DNA from: Ichthyobacteriaceae bacterium
GTDB taxonomy: Bacteria; Bacteroidota; Bacteroidia; Flavobacteriales; JADGDT01
DNA: 36,977 bases
NCBI GenBank assembly: GCA_016744755.1
Contig: JADGDT010000020.1
Coordinates: 1 to 36,977, forward strand
Direction of reading: 5' to 3'
This document shows positions 1 to 9,817 of the stretch, piece by piece. The position numbers were made by a program, and so were the translations under genes. Every line of letters starts with the position of its first letter. Positions within the stretch are counted from its first letter, which is position 1. Below the pieces are notes generated by a model. The model ran no database searches. It saw nothing but the letters and a program-made list of their open reading frames with translations, and was not told the origin of the DNA.

Positions 1-4
1 TAAA

Positions 5-676
5 CTAAAACTTAAGTTTAAACTGTATGTAAGTTATAGGTTTCCCTTTTTCTAGATATTGTTGCTCGTAAAAAGTTTGAATTTTTGTTACAAACTCAGG
101 TACTCCTTCAGATTGATATATTCTGTGGTTGGCATAAATAATTTCTTGTTCTTGCCCGTGTAAGATACCTAAAGTATAACCGTGCATAAATTCACTATCG
201 GTTTTTAAGTGCATAAGACCATCTGGTTTAAGTATGGCGTTATACTTTCTCAGAAACTCGTCGTTAGTTAAACGGTGTTTTGTTCTTTTATACTTTATTT
301 GCGGATCGGGAAAAGTAATCCAAATTTCACTCACTTCATTTTCTGCAAAAATCTTGTCAATAAGTTCAATCTGTGTTCTAATAAAAGCCACGTTATTCAT
401 CCCTTCTTCTATCGCAGTTTTTGCACCTCTCCAGAACCTAGCTCCTTTTATATCTATTCCAATAAAGTTTTTATCAGGAAAAGCTTCTGCCATACCTACA
501 GTATATTCTCCTTTTCCACAGCCTAACTCTAGAACTATCGGTTTGTCGTTACCAAACATTTCTTGAGCCCATTTTCCTTTCTGAGGCATTCCGTTTTCAA
601 CCTCTTCTCGAGTTGGTTGAACAACATTTTCAAATCTATCGTTATCTCTAAAACGCTTTAACTTATTCTTTCCCAC
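5..676 (-). CDS. trmB: tRNA (guanine-N7-)-methyltransferase
   Basis: ORF of 223 aa; motifs VLELGCGKGEYTVGMAE, FIGIDIKGARFWRGAK and WITFPDPQIKYKRTKHRLT are typical of the TrmB family. Confidence 0.95.
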   Translation of the reverse strand: MGKNKLKRFRDNDRFENVVQPTREEVENGMPQKGKWAQEMFGNDKPIVLELGCGKGEYTVGMAEAFPDKNFIGIDIKGARFWRGAKTAIEEGMNNVAFIRTQIELIDKIFAENEVSEIWITFPDPQIKYKRTKHRLTNDEFLRKYNAILKPDGLMHLKTDSEFMHGYTLGILHGQEQEIIYANHRIYQSEGVPEFVTKIQTFYEQQYLEKGKPITYIQFKLKF

Positions 677-801
677 TTCTTAAAAAATTTTGTGCAAAAG
701 TAGTGTTTTTTTATTGGTAATGAATATCTACACCAAAGCAAAAATATAGACCTCAAGGTGTCGTAAATATACTAGAGTCATATAAAAGTTTTGAGTGTTA
801 T

Positions 802-905
802 GTTTCGCTCCCATGGAGCTATGCTATATCATTTTTAGCTTCTTTAGTTATTAAGGTTAATCCCCTATGGGGCATAAGTGGAAATTAAGACCTATCTCCT
901 TTCAA
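802..905. repeat. Bacteroidota-type intergenic repeat unit with two palindromic cores (GCTCCCATGGAGC and CCCCTATGGGG)
   Basis: Imperfect palindrome at 807-819 and CCCC-TAT-GGGG at 862-872 in a non-coding region, followed by AAATTAAGACCTATCTCCTTTCAAAAA; the layout resembles recurrent intergenic repeats I recall from Bacteroidota genomes. Confidence 0.5.
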
Positions 906-1040
906 AAAATATCATTTGTTAATAGTTGCTAGACTTCAGGTATATAAGCTAGATATTGATTCTAATTAGATTCAAGAACTTGTATATAAATTAACCGTTA
1001 ATGTATATTGATTTACTTTACTTGATTTAGCAATTATCCC

Positions 1041-1225
1041 TTAACCTTAAATCCGCAAAGGTATATCTACTACAAAGCTGTACTGCACATTCTCATTGGC
1101 AATTCTCAAAAAAACTTACTCACCATAGCTAAGGCTATGTTTGCGTTACTTTTTTCTGCGCTACACCAATGCCAAAGCACATTTCAGCTTTTCGCAACGA
1201 AAACCCTTGCGGATTTAAGGTTTAA
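1041..1225. repeat. About 180-bp element with 16-bp perfect terminal inverted repeats (MITE-like or large structured repeat)
   Basis: AACCTTAAATCCGCAA at 1043-1058 and its exact reverse complement TTGCGGATTTAAGGTT at 1207-1222; nested inverted pair CATTGG/CCAATG and central hairpin CATAGC-TAAG-GCTATG. Confidence 0.6.
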
Positions 1226-1290
1226 CTAAAAAGTAGTGTGGATTAGAGATGTATTTTTACGCCCCGGATAGTAGTGATAGCTTTTAACAG

Positions 1291-1369
1291 CAACTATAAA
1301 TGAATAAAATTTTGCGAGGGCTCACAATTTTCAGTGAGACCCTCGCAAAATTATTGTGAATTGTAGTTG
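1291..1369. repeat. Long imperfect hairpin element
   Basis: Arms AATTTTGCGAGGGCTCAC (from 1308) and GTGAGACCCTCGCAAAATT (1334-1352) pair with one bulge; flanks CAACTA (1291-1296) and TAGTTG (1364-1369) extend the dyad. Confidence 0.65.
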
Positions 1370-1504
1370 TGGATAAAACTACAAGCGGATAGCCCGAGAT
1401 GGCGCATAGAAATAAATGCCTCGGAAAATGTAATATTTAAGCCGAAATAATGTTTTGTATAAGTATAAAACAATATTTTTGTCAAAAATAGAACACACAT
1501 CAAA

Positions 1505-2806
1505 ATGAATATAAAAATACTTAGTATAAGTTTCATAACTCTTGCAGGATTATCCATGCTTTTTTCGTGTAATAACAATAACTCAGATAAAAGTGATACT
1601 GTTGAAGTAGAAGAAATTGTTGTTCCTGAAATTATTGATACTTACGAATTTGGGATTAAGACAAACGACTACATTGTAATAAAAAACAAAATTGCTAAAA
1701 ATCAGACTTTTGGCGAGATACTTCAAAATCAGAATATAGGATACCCCACTGTGCTTGAGCTGGTAGAAAAATCGAAGGATATTTTTAATATCAAGAGGAT
1801 GCAGAGGAATAAAAACTATACTTTGCTTTGCAAGAACGATTCGCTTACTACTGCTGAGGTAATGATTTATCAGCCTAACGACATAGATTACATTGTGTTT
1901 GATATGCGCGATTCTATAAAAGTTTATGGTGGTAAAAAGGAGGTTGAACTTAAGGAAAGAGAAGTTTCTGGAATTATTTCATCATCACTTTCAGAGGCTT
2001 TAGACAATCAAAATGTAGATTATAGAGTTTCTAACGAATTATCGGAAATTTACGCTTGGACAATTGACTTTTTCAGACTCCAGAAAGGCGATTATTTTAA
2101 AGTGATTTTTGATGAAAAATATATAGATGACAGTACTTACGTTGGTATAGGGCCAATTAAAGCTTGTGAGTTTTATAACAATGGTCAATCGTTTTACAGT
2201 TTCTTTTTCGATAAGGGAAAATTTCCAGAATATTTTGATGAAACTGGAAGAAACCTTAGAAAAGCATTTTTGAAAGCTCCTTTAAAATACGGAACTTTTC
2301 GTATTAGCTCTAGATATTCTGGTCGTAGATATCACCCTGTTTTACACAGGTGGAAATCTCATTTAGGAACGGATTACGCCGCTCCTACAGGAACACCAAT
2401 CATTAGTACTGCAAATGGTACTATATCAAAATCGGCCTATAATAAAAACAATGGTCATTATGTAAAAGTACGTCACAACGCTACTTACTCAACTCAATAT
2501 TTACACATGAGTAGAAGAGCTGTAAAGGTTGGACAAACTGTTAAACAAGGCCAAGTTATTGGTTATGTGGGAAAAACAGGTTTAGCTACTGGACCTCATG
2601 TTTGTTATAGATTTTGGAAAAATGGCAAACAAGTTGATGGTCAAAAACAAAAATTACCAGATGCAAAACCTATTGATAAAGATGTAAAAGAGATATTTAT
2701 TACAGAGATGAAACCTATGAAATATAGATTAGATTTGATAGAATTACCAGTAAAATTTGATGCCAAAGAAGTTAAAGATGAAGAAGTTGTAGAGGCTATA
2801 AAATAG
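1505..2806 (+). CDS. M23 family metallopeptidase, predicted lipoprotein
   Basis: Lipobox LSMLFSC at the N-terminus; LytM signature HLGTDYAAPTGTPI...GHYVKVRH...YLHMS...TGLATGPHVCYRFW. Confidence 0.92.
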   Translation: MNIKILSISFITLAGLSMLFSCNNNNSDKSDTVEVEEIVVPEIIDTYEFGIKTNDYIVIKNKIAKNQTFGEILQNQNIGYPTVLELVEKSKDIFNIKRMQRNKNYTLLCKNDSLTTAEVMIYQPNDIDYIVFDMRDSIKVYGGKKEVELKEREVSGIISSSLSEALDNQNVDYRVSNELSEIYAWTIDFFRLQKGDYFKVIFDEKYIDDSTYVGIGPIKACEFYNNGQSFYSFFFDKGKFPEYFDETGRNLRKAFLKAPLKYGTFRISSRYSGRRYHPVLHRWKSHLGTDYAAPTGTPIISTANGTISKSAYNKNNGHYVKVRHNATYSTQYLHMSRRAVKVGQTVKQGQVIGYVGKTGLATGPHVCYRFWKNGKQVDGQKQKLPDAKPIDKDVKEIFITEMKPMKYRLDLIELPVKFDAKEVKDEEVVEAIK

Positions 2807-2807
2807 T

Positions 2808-4457
2808 CTACTTCTTTAGAACTAATAGTTCGTTGTATTTTGATTTATTTTGTAAAAAATTTGAAGCTTGAATAATAAGCTTATCATTTTTGATGTTGTA
2901 TAAGTATCTACCTTTTTCGTGATGATCGTTGTTTATGACACTTAACTCCAATATTTTTTTTATGATATTACTATCATTTGCAAACATTTCGTGATTACCT
3001 TTTTTTAGTTTTTCTTCTAAATCAGTAATAGTTTTACCTAGCTTCGAAATCATTTTTTCTTTTACTGCAAGCTCTTTAAATTCTGTCAACTTATCTGTTA
3101 GTTTTGTTTCGTTAACAAAGTTCTTATTATTGATATATTTTTCGAAATCATTTAGGTCTTTTTCTAATATTTCGAAATTTGCTAGATCTATTTTCTCTTC
3201 AGTTTTGTTACAGTATTCTACAGAATATTGAAACAGTAAATTCTGATTTATCATAGATATTACAAAGCTAGACAATTCTTCGTCTTCTACTTTTATATCT
3301 GGTTCAATTCCTGCTCCATCAAAAACAACTCGTCCTCCCCTAGTTGAAAATTCTGTCCTTAGCGAATCGGGTATAACATTTGGTCTCCCATTTTTATCCT
3401 TATGAAAATAATCTTTAGATTGTATACATCTACCACTAGGCGTATAATATTTAGCAATTGTAATTTTTAATTTTGTTCCGTAGCTAAGCGATCGTGGTTG
3501 CTGAACTAATCCTTTACCGAAAGTTCTGCTACCCATAATTACAGCTCTATCTAAATCTTGTAATGCACCTGCAACAATTTCTGAAGCTGATGCTGTTCCA
3601 AAATCAGTAAGTATTACTATTGGAATATCAGTGTCTTTAGGCCTGTGTTTTGTTACATACTTCTTGTTCCACTCCTTAATTTTACCTTTAGTTTCTACCA
3701 CAAATGTTTTGCGTGGTAAAAACAAACCTGATATCTCTACAGCTTGCGATAGAAGTCCTCCAGGATTTCCTCTTAAATCGAATACTAGATATTTCATTCC
3801 CTCAGACTTAAGATTATCGAAAGCCAATGAGACTTCTTTAGTAGCTTTTCTAGAAAATGAGTTTAGTGTGATGTATCCAACCTCTTGATTAATCATACCT
3901 GAAAAAGGAACAGCATTTACTATAATTTTTTCCCTAGAGAATTTGACTGTGATAGGATTCTTCACTCCTATTCTTTTATATTTAATTTCTACTTGCGAAT
4001 TTACACTGCCTTTTAAAGTACTACTAATTTCTGATGAATTCTGATTGTTAATCTTTTTACCATCAATTTCTAGAAGTATGTCACCAGATCTAATCCCTGC
4101 CTTTTCGGCTGCGAATCCTTCATAAACCTGAGCTATTACAATCTCGTTATCTATTAACCTAATTGATGCTCCTATACCTGCATACTCTCCTAATGTGTGA
4201 ATTTGAAAGCCTTCAGCTTCGTCTTCTGTCATAAAAGTAGTATACGGATCTAAGGTAGCTAGCATACTATTTATAGCCTCATGCATCAGTTCGTCTGGGT
4301 CGGTATCGTCTACATAATAAATATTTAACTCTTTAAAAAGTGTAGCAAAAATATCAAGCTGTTTGGATATTTCGAAGTAATCAGTTCTAAAGCCACTAAA
4401 AACAACAAATGCTATAGCAGCTACAATAATATATATTTTATTGCTTTTAGATTTCAT
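2808..4457 (-). CDS. S41 family C-terminal processing peptidase (PDZ domain)
   Basis: PDZ segment (AAEKAGIRSGDILLEIDG), FDLRGNPGGLL, and catalytic region TASASEIVAGALQDLDRAVIMGSRTFGKGLVQ. Confidence 0.93.
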   Translation of the reverse strand: MKSKSNKIYIIVAAIAFVVFSGFRTDYFEISKQLDIFATLFKELNIYYVDDTDPDELMHEAINSMLATLDPYTTFMTEDEAEGFQIHTLGEYAGIGASIRLIDNEIVIAQVYEGFAAEKAGIRSGDILLEIDGKKINNQNSSEISSTLKGSVNSQVEIKYKRIGVKNPITVKFSREKIIVNAVPFSGMINQEVGYITLNSFSRKATKEVSLAFDNLKSEGMKYLVFDLRGNPGGLLSQAVEISGLFLPRKTFVVETKGKIKEWNKKYVTKHRPKDTDIPIVILTDFGTASASEIVAGALQDLDRAVIMGSRTFGKGLVQQPRSLSYGTKLKITIAKYYTPSGRCIQSKDYFHKDKNGRPNVIPDSLRTEFSTRGGRVVFDGAGIEPDIKVEDEELSSFVISMINQNLLFQYSVEYCNKTEEKIDLANFEILEKDLNDFEKYINNKNFVNETKLTDKLTEFKELAVKEKMISKLGKTITDLEEKLKKGNHEMFANDSNIIKKILELSVINNDHHEKGRYLYNIKNDKLIIQASNFLQNKSKYNELLVLKK

Positions 4458-4633
4458 AAAGTAGTGGTTTTGGTTTTAACAGAGGTTTGAAATGGTTGAC
4501 ATTATCTTTCTTAAAAAGTATTAGACTAAATATAAGGTAATTTTATCTTTGGCAATAATTTATGTAGTTAAAAGCTTCACAAAAATAATTTGTGTTGATA
4601 CATTTAAAATTAGCATAGACGAAGTGCCCTAAA

Positions 4634-5725
4634 TTAAATAAGTTTAAACATCTTTCCAGGAATTGGTTTTACTAGCCCTTTTAGTTCTAGCGTCAATAGT
4701 ATTGTTACTACTTTGTACACGGGCATATCGGCAAATATAGATAATTCATCTATTTCTAAATCCTTAGTTGTTAGAGCATTTATTATAGTATCCTCTTCTA
4801 CTGTAGTTTCAATAAAAAGACTTTTTTGTACTGACTGTATTTTTGGTTCATCCCAACCTAAATAAGATATCAACTCAGAGGGAGATGTTAGTAATATGGC
4901 TTTATTCTGTTTGATTAGGTTGTTACAACCTGCGGAGAAATAATCTCCAACCCTGCCTGGTAGAGCAAATACATCTCTGTTGTAATCATTTGCGAGTTCG
5001 GCGGTAATTAGAGCTCCTCCTTTTTGTGCAGCTTCAATAACAATTGTTGTTTTAGATATTCCAGCAATTACTCTATTTCGTTGTGGAAAGTGTTCTCTAT
5101 CCGGAATTTCATCAGTATTGAATTCGCTTAGTATTGCTCCATTTTCTTGAATTTTAGTGGCGTAGATAGAGTGATTTTTAGGATATATTTGATTTAGACC
5201 ATGAGCAACTACAGCTATGGTTTGCAACTTATTTTTTATTGCTGATAAATGTGCTGTTATATCTATACCATAAGCCAATCCACTAATGATTGTTGGGTTG
5301 TAGGGCGCTAATTCTTCTACCAATTTTTCGCAAAATTCTCTGCCATATCCTGTGATGTTTCTTGTTCCAACTATGCTGATAAATCTATCCGAATTTAGAT
5401 TAAAATTTCCTTTCAACATAATATATAAAGGACCGTCATATAATTGTTTCAGAAGAAAAGGATATTCTTCGTCATCGAATCTCAAAAAAGTAATATTGTG
5501 TAGTTTTATATACTCCAACTCATTATTTGCAAATTCAAGTGCATCTTTGTTGGGAAAATCTTTGAGCATATTTTTACCCGCAATATTTATTATGTCAATT
5601 TTTCGTGCCGAAAAAACATCTTCTGCATTACCAAAAGCTGATATCAATTTTTTTGCTCTTTGCAATCCAACCCCTTTCGTACGGTATAGCGCAATTGTAT
5701 ATTTTATTTCTTCGTCTGTTATCAT
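4634..5725 (-). CDS. dprA: DNA-processing protein DprA
   Basis: ISIVGTRNITGYG, IISGLAYGIDITAHLSA, NRVIAGISKTTIVIEAAQKGGALITAELANDYNRDVFALPG typical of DprA/Smf. Confidence 0.95.
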   Translation of the reverse strand: MITDEEIKYTIALYRTKGVGLQRAKKLISAFGNAEDVFSARKIDIINIAGKNMLKDFPNKDALEFANNELEYIKLHNITFLRFDDEEYPFLLKQLYDGPLYIMLKGNFNLNSDRFISIVGTRNITGYGREFCEKLVEELAPYNPTIISGLAYGIDITAHLSAIKNKLQTIAVVAHGLNQIYPKNHSIYATKIQENGAILSEFNTDEIPDREHFPQRNRVIAGISKTTIVIEAAQKGGALITAELANDYNRDVFALPGRVGDYFSAGCNNLIKQNKAILLTSPSELISYLGWDEPKIQSVQKSLFIETTVEEDTIINALTTKDLEIDELSIFADMPVYKVVTILLTLELKGLVKPIPGKMFKLI

Positions 5726-6118
5726 AAGTAAATTTACATTTAAGTATTTCAGATATTAAATTACAAATAATATTCTTACCCTCGTTTGTTGATATAATAT
5801 ATATTTAGAAGTTAAAGAATAGAACATTGTATATCTTTGAGAATATAAATTCAGGACTAAAAACATTAGAGTTAGATGAAAAATGCACTTTTATGAAATT
5901 GTTAATAAGTACACATCCCAAGTAGGTAAGATTCACTTTTTTTAAAAAAAAACATACATACAACTGAATTTCAGCATTAAAAAATTATATGTTTTTACAT
6001 CTCAATTTCTTTCAATTGTTGATAACCTAAATTTATGTGTGGATAATAATTACCGACTTATTTAAATCTGATTTCATTTTTTAGTATTTTCGTTATATCA
6101 TGAAATTAATTTGATGCT

Positions 6119-7063
6119 ATGGTTTTAGACAAATATATAGGCGATTTATTGTACAGATACGAATGCGTAATTGTACCTGGTTTTGGTGGATTTATCACTA
6201 ATAAAGTTCCTGCTAAAAATATAAGCTCTCAGCATAAGTTTTTTCCTCCAACAAAAGAAATAGCTTTTAACCGAAATCTAGATAAAAATGATGGACTTTT
6301 AGCTAACTATCTTGTTCAAGCTAAGAAAATCTCTTACACTCATGCTATAGAAGTAATTAAAACTAGTGTTGCTGATTGGCAAATACTACTAGAAGAAGAT
6401 AAAACTTTCGATATAAAAAAAATTGGTAGTTTCCGCTTAAACGAAGATAGAAATCTTGAATTTACCTCTATAGAAGATGTCAATTACTTAACGGAATCTT
6501 ATGGCTTATCGTCTTTCACTTCTCTTGCAATAAAGAGAGCTGGAGAAAAGGCTAAAGTAGAGTCTCTGCGTAGCGATGATTCATCTATTAGTTCAGTAGA
6601 CATAAGAAAATACGTTAGATACGCTGCCATAATTGTTCCATTTATTGCAATAGGTGCTCTTTCTTTTTATCAGATGAATACGGGTAATTCACCTGTAAGT
6701 AATGCTAACATTAGCATTATTCCTGAAAACACTATTGTTGAAGAGCCAGTTTCTAGGACTAAAGAAAAAACTACAAAGGTCATAGTTCCTGTAGAAAAGG
6801 TAATAAAACCGATTGTTATTGAGCATAAGGAATTGAAATATCATGTTATTTCTGGTGCCTTTTCTGCTAAAAGCAATGCTGAAAAAAACATCAGAATTCT
6901 GAATTATAAGGGAATTAGTGCCGAAATAATTGGAGTTAATAAAAAAGGTTTTTACATGGTTGCTTACCAGAGTTTCAATAATGTTGATGATGCAGTAATT
7001 TTCATGAAATCTATTAAGATTACCGATAATTCTGGTGCTTGGATATGGAAGAAGAGTATTTAG
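6119..7063 (+). CDS. SPOR domain-containing protein with N-terminal HU-CCDC81-like domain and one TM helix
   Basis: N-terminus YIGDLLYRYECVIVPGFGGFITN; TM at YAAIIVPFIAIGALSFYQ; C-terminal SPOR-like repeat (KYHVISGAFSAKSNAEKNIRILN...FYMVAYQSF). Confidence 0.85.
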   Translation: MVLDKYIGDLLYRYECVIVPGFGGFITNKVPAKNISSQHKFFPPTKEIAFNRNLDKNDGLLANYLVQAKKISYTHAIEVIKTSVADWQILLEEDKTFDIKKIGSFRLNEDRNLEFTSIEDVNYLTESYGLSSFTSLAIKRAGEKAKVESLRSDDSSISSVDIRKYVRYAAIIVPFIAIGALSFYQMNTGNSPVSNANISIIPENTIVEEPVSRTKEKTTKVIVPVEKVIKPIVIEHKELKYHVISGAFSAKSNAEKNIRILNYKGISAEIIGVNKKGFYMVAYQSFNNVDDAVIFMKSIKITDNSGAWIWKKSI

Positions 7064-7086
7064 AATTCACGCTATCCTTATAAAAA

Positions 7087-8055
7087 TTAAACAAGTATCA
7101 TATGCCAAATAGCTATCCAAAACGGCATGGTTACTAAGCAAACAACATAAGTCACTATCATCATTCCTGCAACTTTTTGCACATCCCCACCATAAGCACG
7201 TACCTGAATTATTAATCCAGTTGCTGGAGCTGCCGATGCTTGAATCACAAAAAAATCGGCCAGAAGCGGATGAGTTTCTCCAATGTTGAAGAAGTTTAAA
7301 ATGAAAATAGTGGCAAGGGGTAGTAGTACATATTTTACAGAAACAACCCTTAGGATATCAAAAATATGTGGAAACTTTCTTAAGGAAACACTTCCCAAAG
7401 TTGCTCCCAAAATAAAAGTAGCAATAGGTACAGCTGCTTGACCAAGTAAATCTACTGAACTAACTACCGATTTTGGGAATATATTCTGCCAACCAAGTAA
7501 CACCAAAATTAAGGATGAAATATTAGCAACAGCAGGTGGTGTGATTAAAGTTTTATAACTGAACTCAATTTTATCGTCTGTTGATGTTGCCAAATATTTG
7601 CCTATAGTCCATAAAATAGGATTATACCCTAAAATAAATAAGAATGAAAATAGTGCAAATTCACCGAAATGATCAGGGTAAAGTACTTGACCTATTGGTA
7701 GAACTAAATATCCTGCATTTTGCATAGATGAAATGGCGATGTAATTCCTTTTCTTTTTGAAATTGACTGAAAAGACACCAGAAGCAAAAATAACTCCAAC
7801 TAAACTCATGGACATTCCAACAATAGGTAACATCCACCAAAAAGGTAGTGATTCGGGATTGAAATGTTGAAGAGTATTTGAGAATACTAAACTAGGCAAT
7901 AAAACAATTACAGTTATTTTAGATAAAGCATCTATTTGTGTTTGAGAAACAATATTCTTTCTAACTAGCAATCCTGCACCTATTATGATGATGAAAATAC
8001 GAGCAAGTGCTTCGCCCATACTTAAGAAACTAGAGAAGAAGATATCGTTAATCAT
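7087..8055 (-). CDS. AEC (auxin efflux carrier) family transporter
   Basis: About 10 hydrophobic segments; motifs LPSLVFSNTL, QNAGYLVLPIGQ and PAATGLIIQVRAYGGD resemble the AEC family. Confidence 0.85.
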   Translation of the reverse strand: MINDIFFSSFLSMGEALARIFIIIIGAGLLVRKNIVSQTQIDALSKITVIVLLPSLVFSNTLQHFNPESLPFWWMLPIVGMSMSLVGVIFASGVFSVNFKKKRNYIAISSMQNAGYLVLPIGQVLYPDHFGEFALFSFLFILGYNPILWTIGKYLATSTDDKIEFSYKTLITPPAVANISSLILVLLGWQNIFPKSVVSSVDLLGQAAVPIATFILGATLGSVSLRKFPHIFDILRVVSVKYVLLPLATIFILNFFNIGETHPLLADFFVIQASAAPATGLIIQVRAYGGDVQKVAGMMIVTYVVCLVTMPFWIAIWHMILV

Positions 8056-8072
8056 TACTGAGTTTTAGAAAA

Positions 8073-9170
8073 TTATTTAAAAAAGAAATTCGGAAAAGCT
8101 TCCTTTGGTTCTTTTCTTAGAATATGAAGTTTAAAATTAGAAAGCAAAAATCCATATCCATAAGATGTAAACTGAATTAATGATGTAATTACCGACATCA
8201 AAGCAATTTTGGGTGATTTAGTTTGCGATAAGGCATTGCTCATTATCAAGAGTAGGTATATTGTCACCAAAAGAATTGGAAGTTGGCAAATGGGACTTAT
8301 TACCAAAGCAAATAATAAGTAAAGTGTAAATAATGTTGGAAACCAAAAAGTTATTTTCCCAGTGCCTTTATGCCATTTTGATAAAATTGGTCTAACAACT
8401 CCAAATTTATACACTTGGGTTCTGAAACTACTCCACGATATTCTACGCTTGTGAAAAACTTTGGCATCGGGTATTAAAGCAGTTTCAAATCCAGCATTCC
8501 ATATTCTGAAAGTTAAATCTGGATCTTCGCCAGGGTGTATTTTGCCATAACCTTTTGTAGCTTCAAATGCCTCTTTAGAAATCCCCATATTGAAACTTCG
8601 TGGTTGAAATTTTCCAACTTGTTTTTTCCCTCCACGTATTCCTCCAGTGGTTAGAAAAGATGTCATCGCAAAATTTATAGCTTTCTGCAAATCGCTAAAC
8701 GAATCATGGGCATCATCTGGTCCACCAAAAGCATGAACATAATTTGATTCCAAAAAACCATCTACTTCTTGTAAATAATTTGGAGGTAGAATCACATCAG
8801 AATCAAGAATGATAAAATATTCTCCTCTTGCTCTTTGCATTCCGTAATTACGAGAATCACCAGGTCCGGAATTTAGTTTGAAATAGTACGAAAGATTTAA
8901 CTTGTCACTAAATTCTTCGATAATTGAATCACTTTTTTCACTAGACCCATCTTCTACAATAACTATTTCGTAATCTCTATCAAACTCAACTTGACTAAAA
9001 CTTTCTAGAAGTTCTCTTATCTCATTAGGTCTATTAAAAACTGGAATTATAAAAGAATAGTTTAACATGAATATTTTTTTTGCGAAGATAGTATTTTCAA
9101 TGAAGACATTTGTTGTATTGAAGAAGACAATTATTAAGGTTCTGAATTTAATAAAACCAGCCAATTTCAT
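8073..9170 (-). CDS. Glycosyltransferase family 2 (more likely start at internal Met, MLNYSFIIPVFNRP, about position 9068)
   Basis: FIIPVFNRPNEIRELLESF, IVIVEDGSS, GPGDSRNYGMQRARGEYFIILDSDVILPPNYL; C-terminal hydrophobic segments; the 34 residues before MLNYS look non-native. Confidence 0.88.
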   Translation of the reverse strand: MKLAGFIKFRTLIIVFFNTTNVFIENTIFAKKIFMLNYSFIIPVFNRPNEIRELLESFSQVEFDRDYEIVIVEDGSSEKSDSIIEEFSDKLNLSYYFKLNSGPGDSRNYGMQRARGEYFIILDSDVILPPNYLQEVDGFLESNYVHAFGGPDDAHDSFSDLQKAINFAMTSFLTTGGIRGGKKQVGKFQPRSFNMGISKEAFEATKGYGKIHPGEDPDLTFRIWNAGFETALIPDAKVFHKRRISWSSFRTQVYKFGVVRPILSKWHKGTGKITFWFPTLFTLYLLFALVISPICQLPILLVTIYLLLIMSNALSQTKSPKIALMSVITSLIQFTSYGYGFLLSNFKLHILRKEPKEAFPNFFFK

Positions 9171-9274
9171 GAAATCATACTAAAGTACTATCCGGTTTTG
9201 TACTAAAGTATAACTAATATTAACACTCAAGGTTATAGTTTTACATCATAAATAAATCTTAAAATAATTATACT

Positions 9275-9718
9275 ATGAAAAATTTAAAATTGCATTCCCT
9301 TGTATCTATGTTCCTGATTGTTGGGATGACAGCATTTACATCTTGTGGTAAAGACAGCATTGATGTTAGCGATAAAGATGAAAAAGGAACATTTAGTCTG
9401 ATGATAGATGGTACCAAGGAAGAAGGTACAATTGTATTTAATGGTGCTGCTATAGGAATTAGAACTATTTCTGCCGAAAATTCAAACATAGAACTTGGTA
9501 TCTTACTTAATGAAGAAGAATTTAAAAGTGGAGCATTATTAGATATTGGTACTATGTGCTACTTAGCAATGGGAACGAGAACAGCATTGGCAAAATCAGG
9601 AAAAGTTAAAGTAGTTAGTACTTCTAGAATAGAGTTTTCTAATGCAATATTTACAGAATATGATGATGAAGGTAAAACATCAGACATTAGTGTATCAGGT
9701 TTTATAAGTTCTAAATAA
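9275..9718 (+). CDS. Small hypothetical lipoprotein
   Basis: Signal peptide plus lipobox (MTAFTSC); 147 aa; no family recognised. Confidence 0.65.
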   Translation: MKNLKLHSLVSMFLIVGMTAFTSCGKDSIDVSDKDEKGTFSLMIDGTKEEGTIVFNGAAIGIRTISAENSNIELGILLNEEEFKSGALLDIGTMCYLAMGTRTALAKSGKVKVVSTSRIEFSNAIFTEYDDEGKTSDISVSGFISSK

Positions 9719-9763
9719 AAATATTTTTCTATTTTAATAGGGATATTACAATGATTTCTACAA

Positions 9764-9798
9764 CAAAAAAGTCCAACCGTCTAAGGTTGGACTTTTTG
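9764..9798. terminator. Bidirectional rho-independent terminator
   Basis: AAAAAA-GTCCAACC-gtctaa-GGTTGGAC-TTTTT between convergent genes. Confidence 0.9.
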
Positions 9799-9817
9799 AT
9801 TATATATTCTTTTTACA

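Noticed and set aside
1351-1578. 75-aa minus-strand ORF in the track
   Set aside because: Overlaps the start of the M23 lipoprotein gene and the hairpin element; composition not protein-like, probably spurious.
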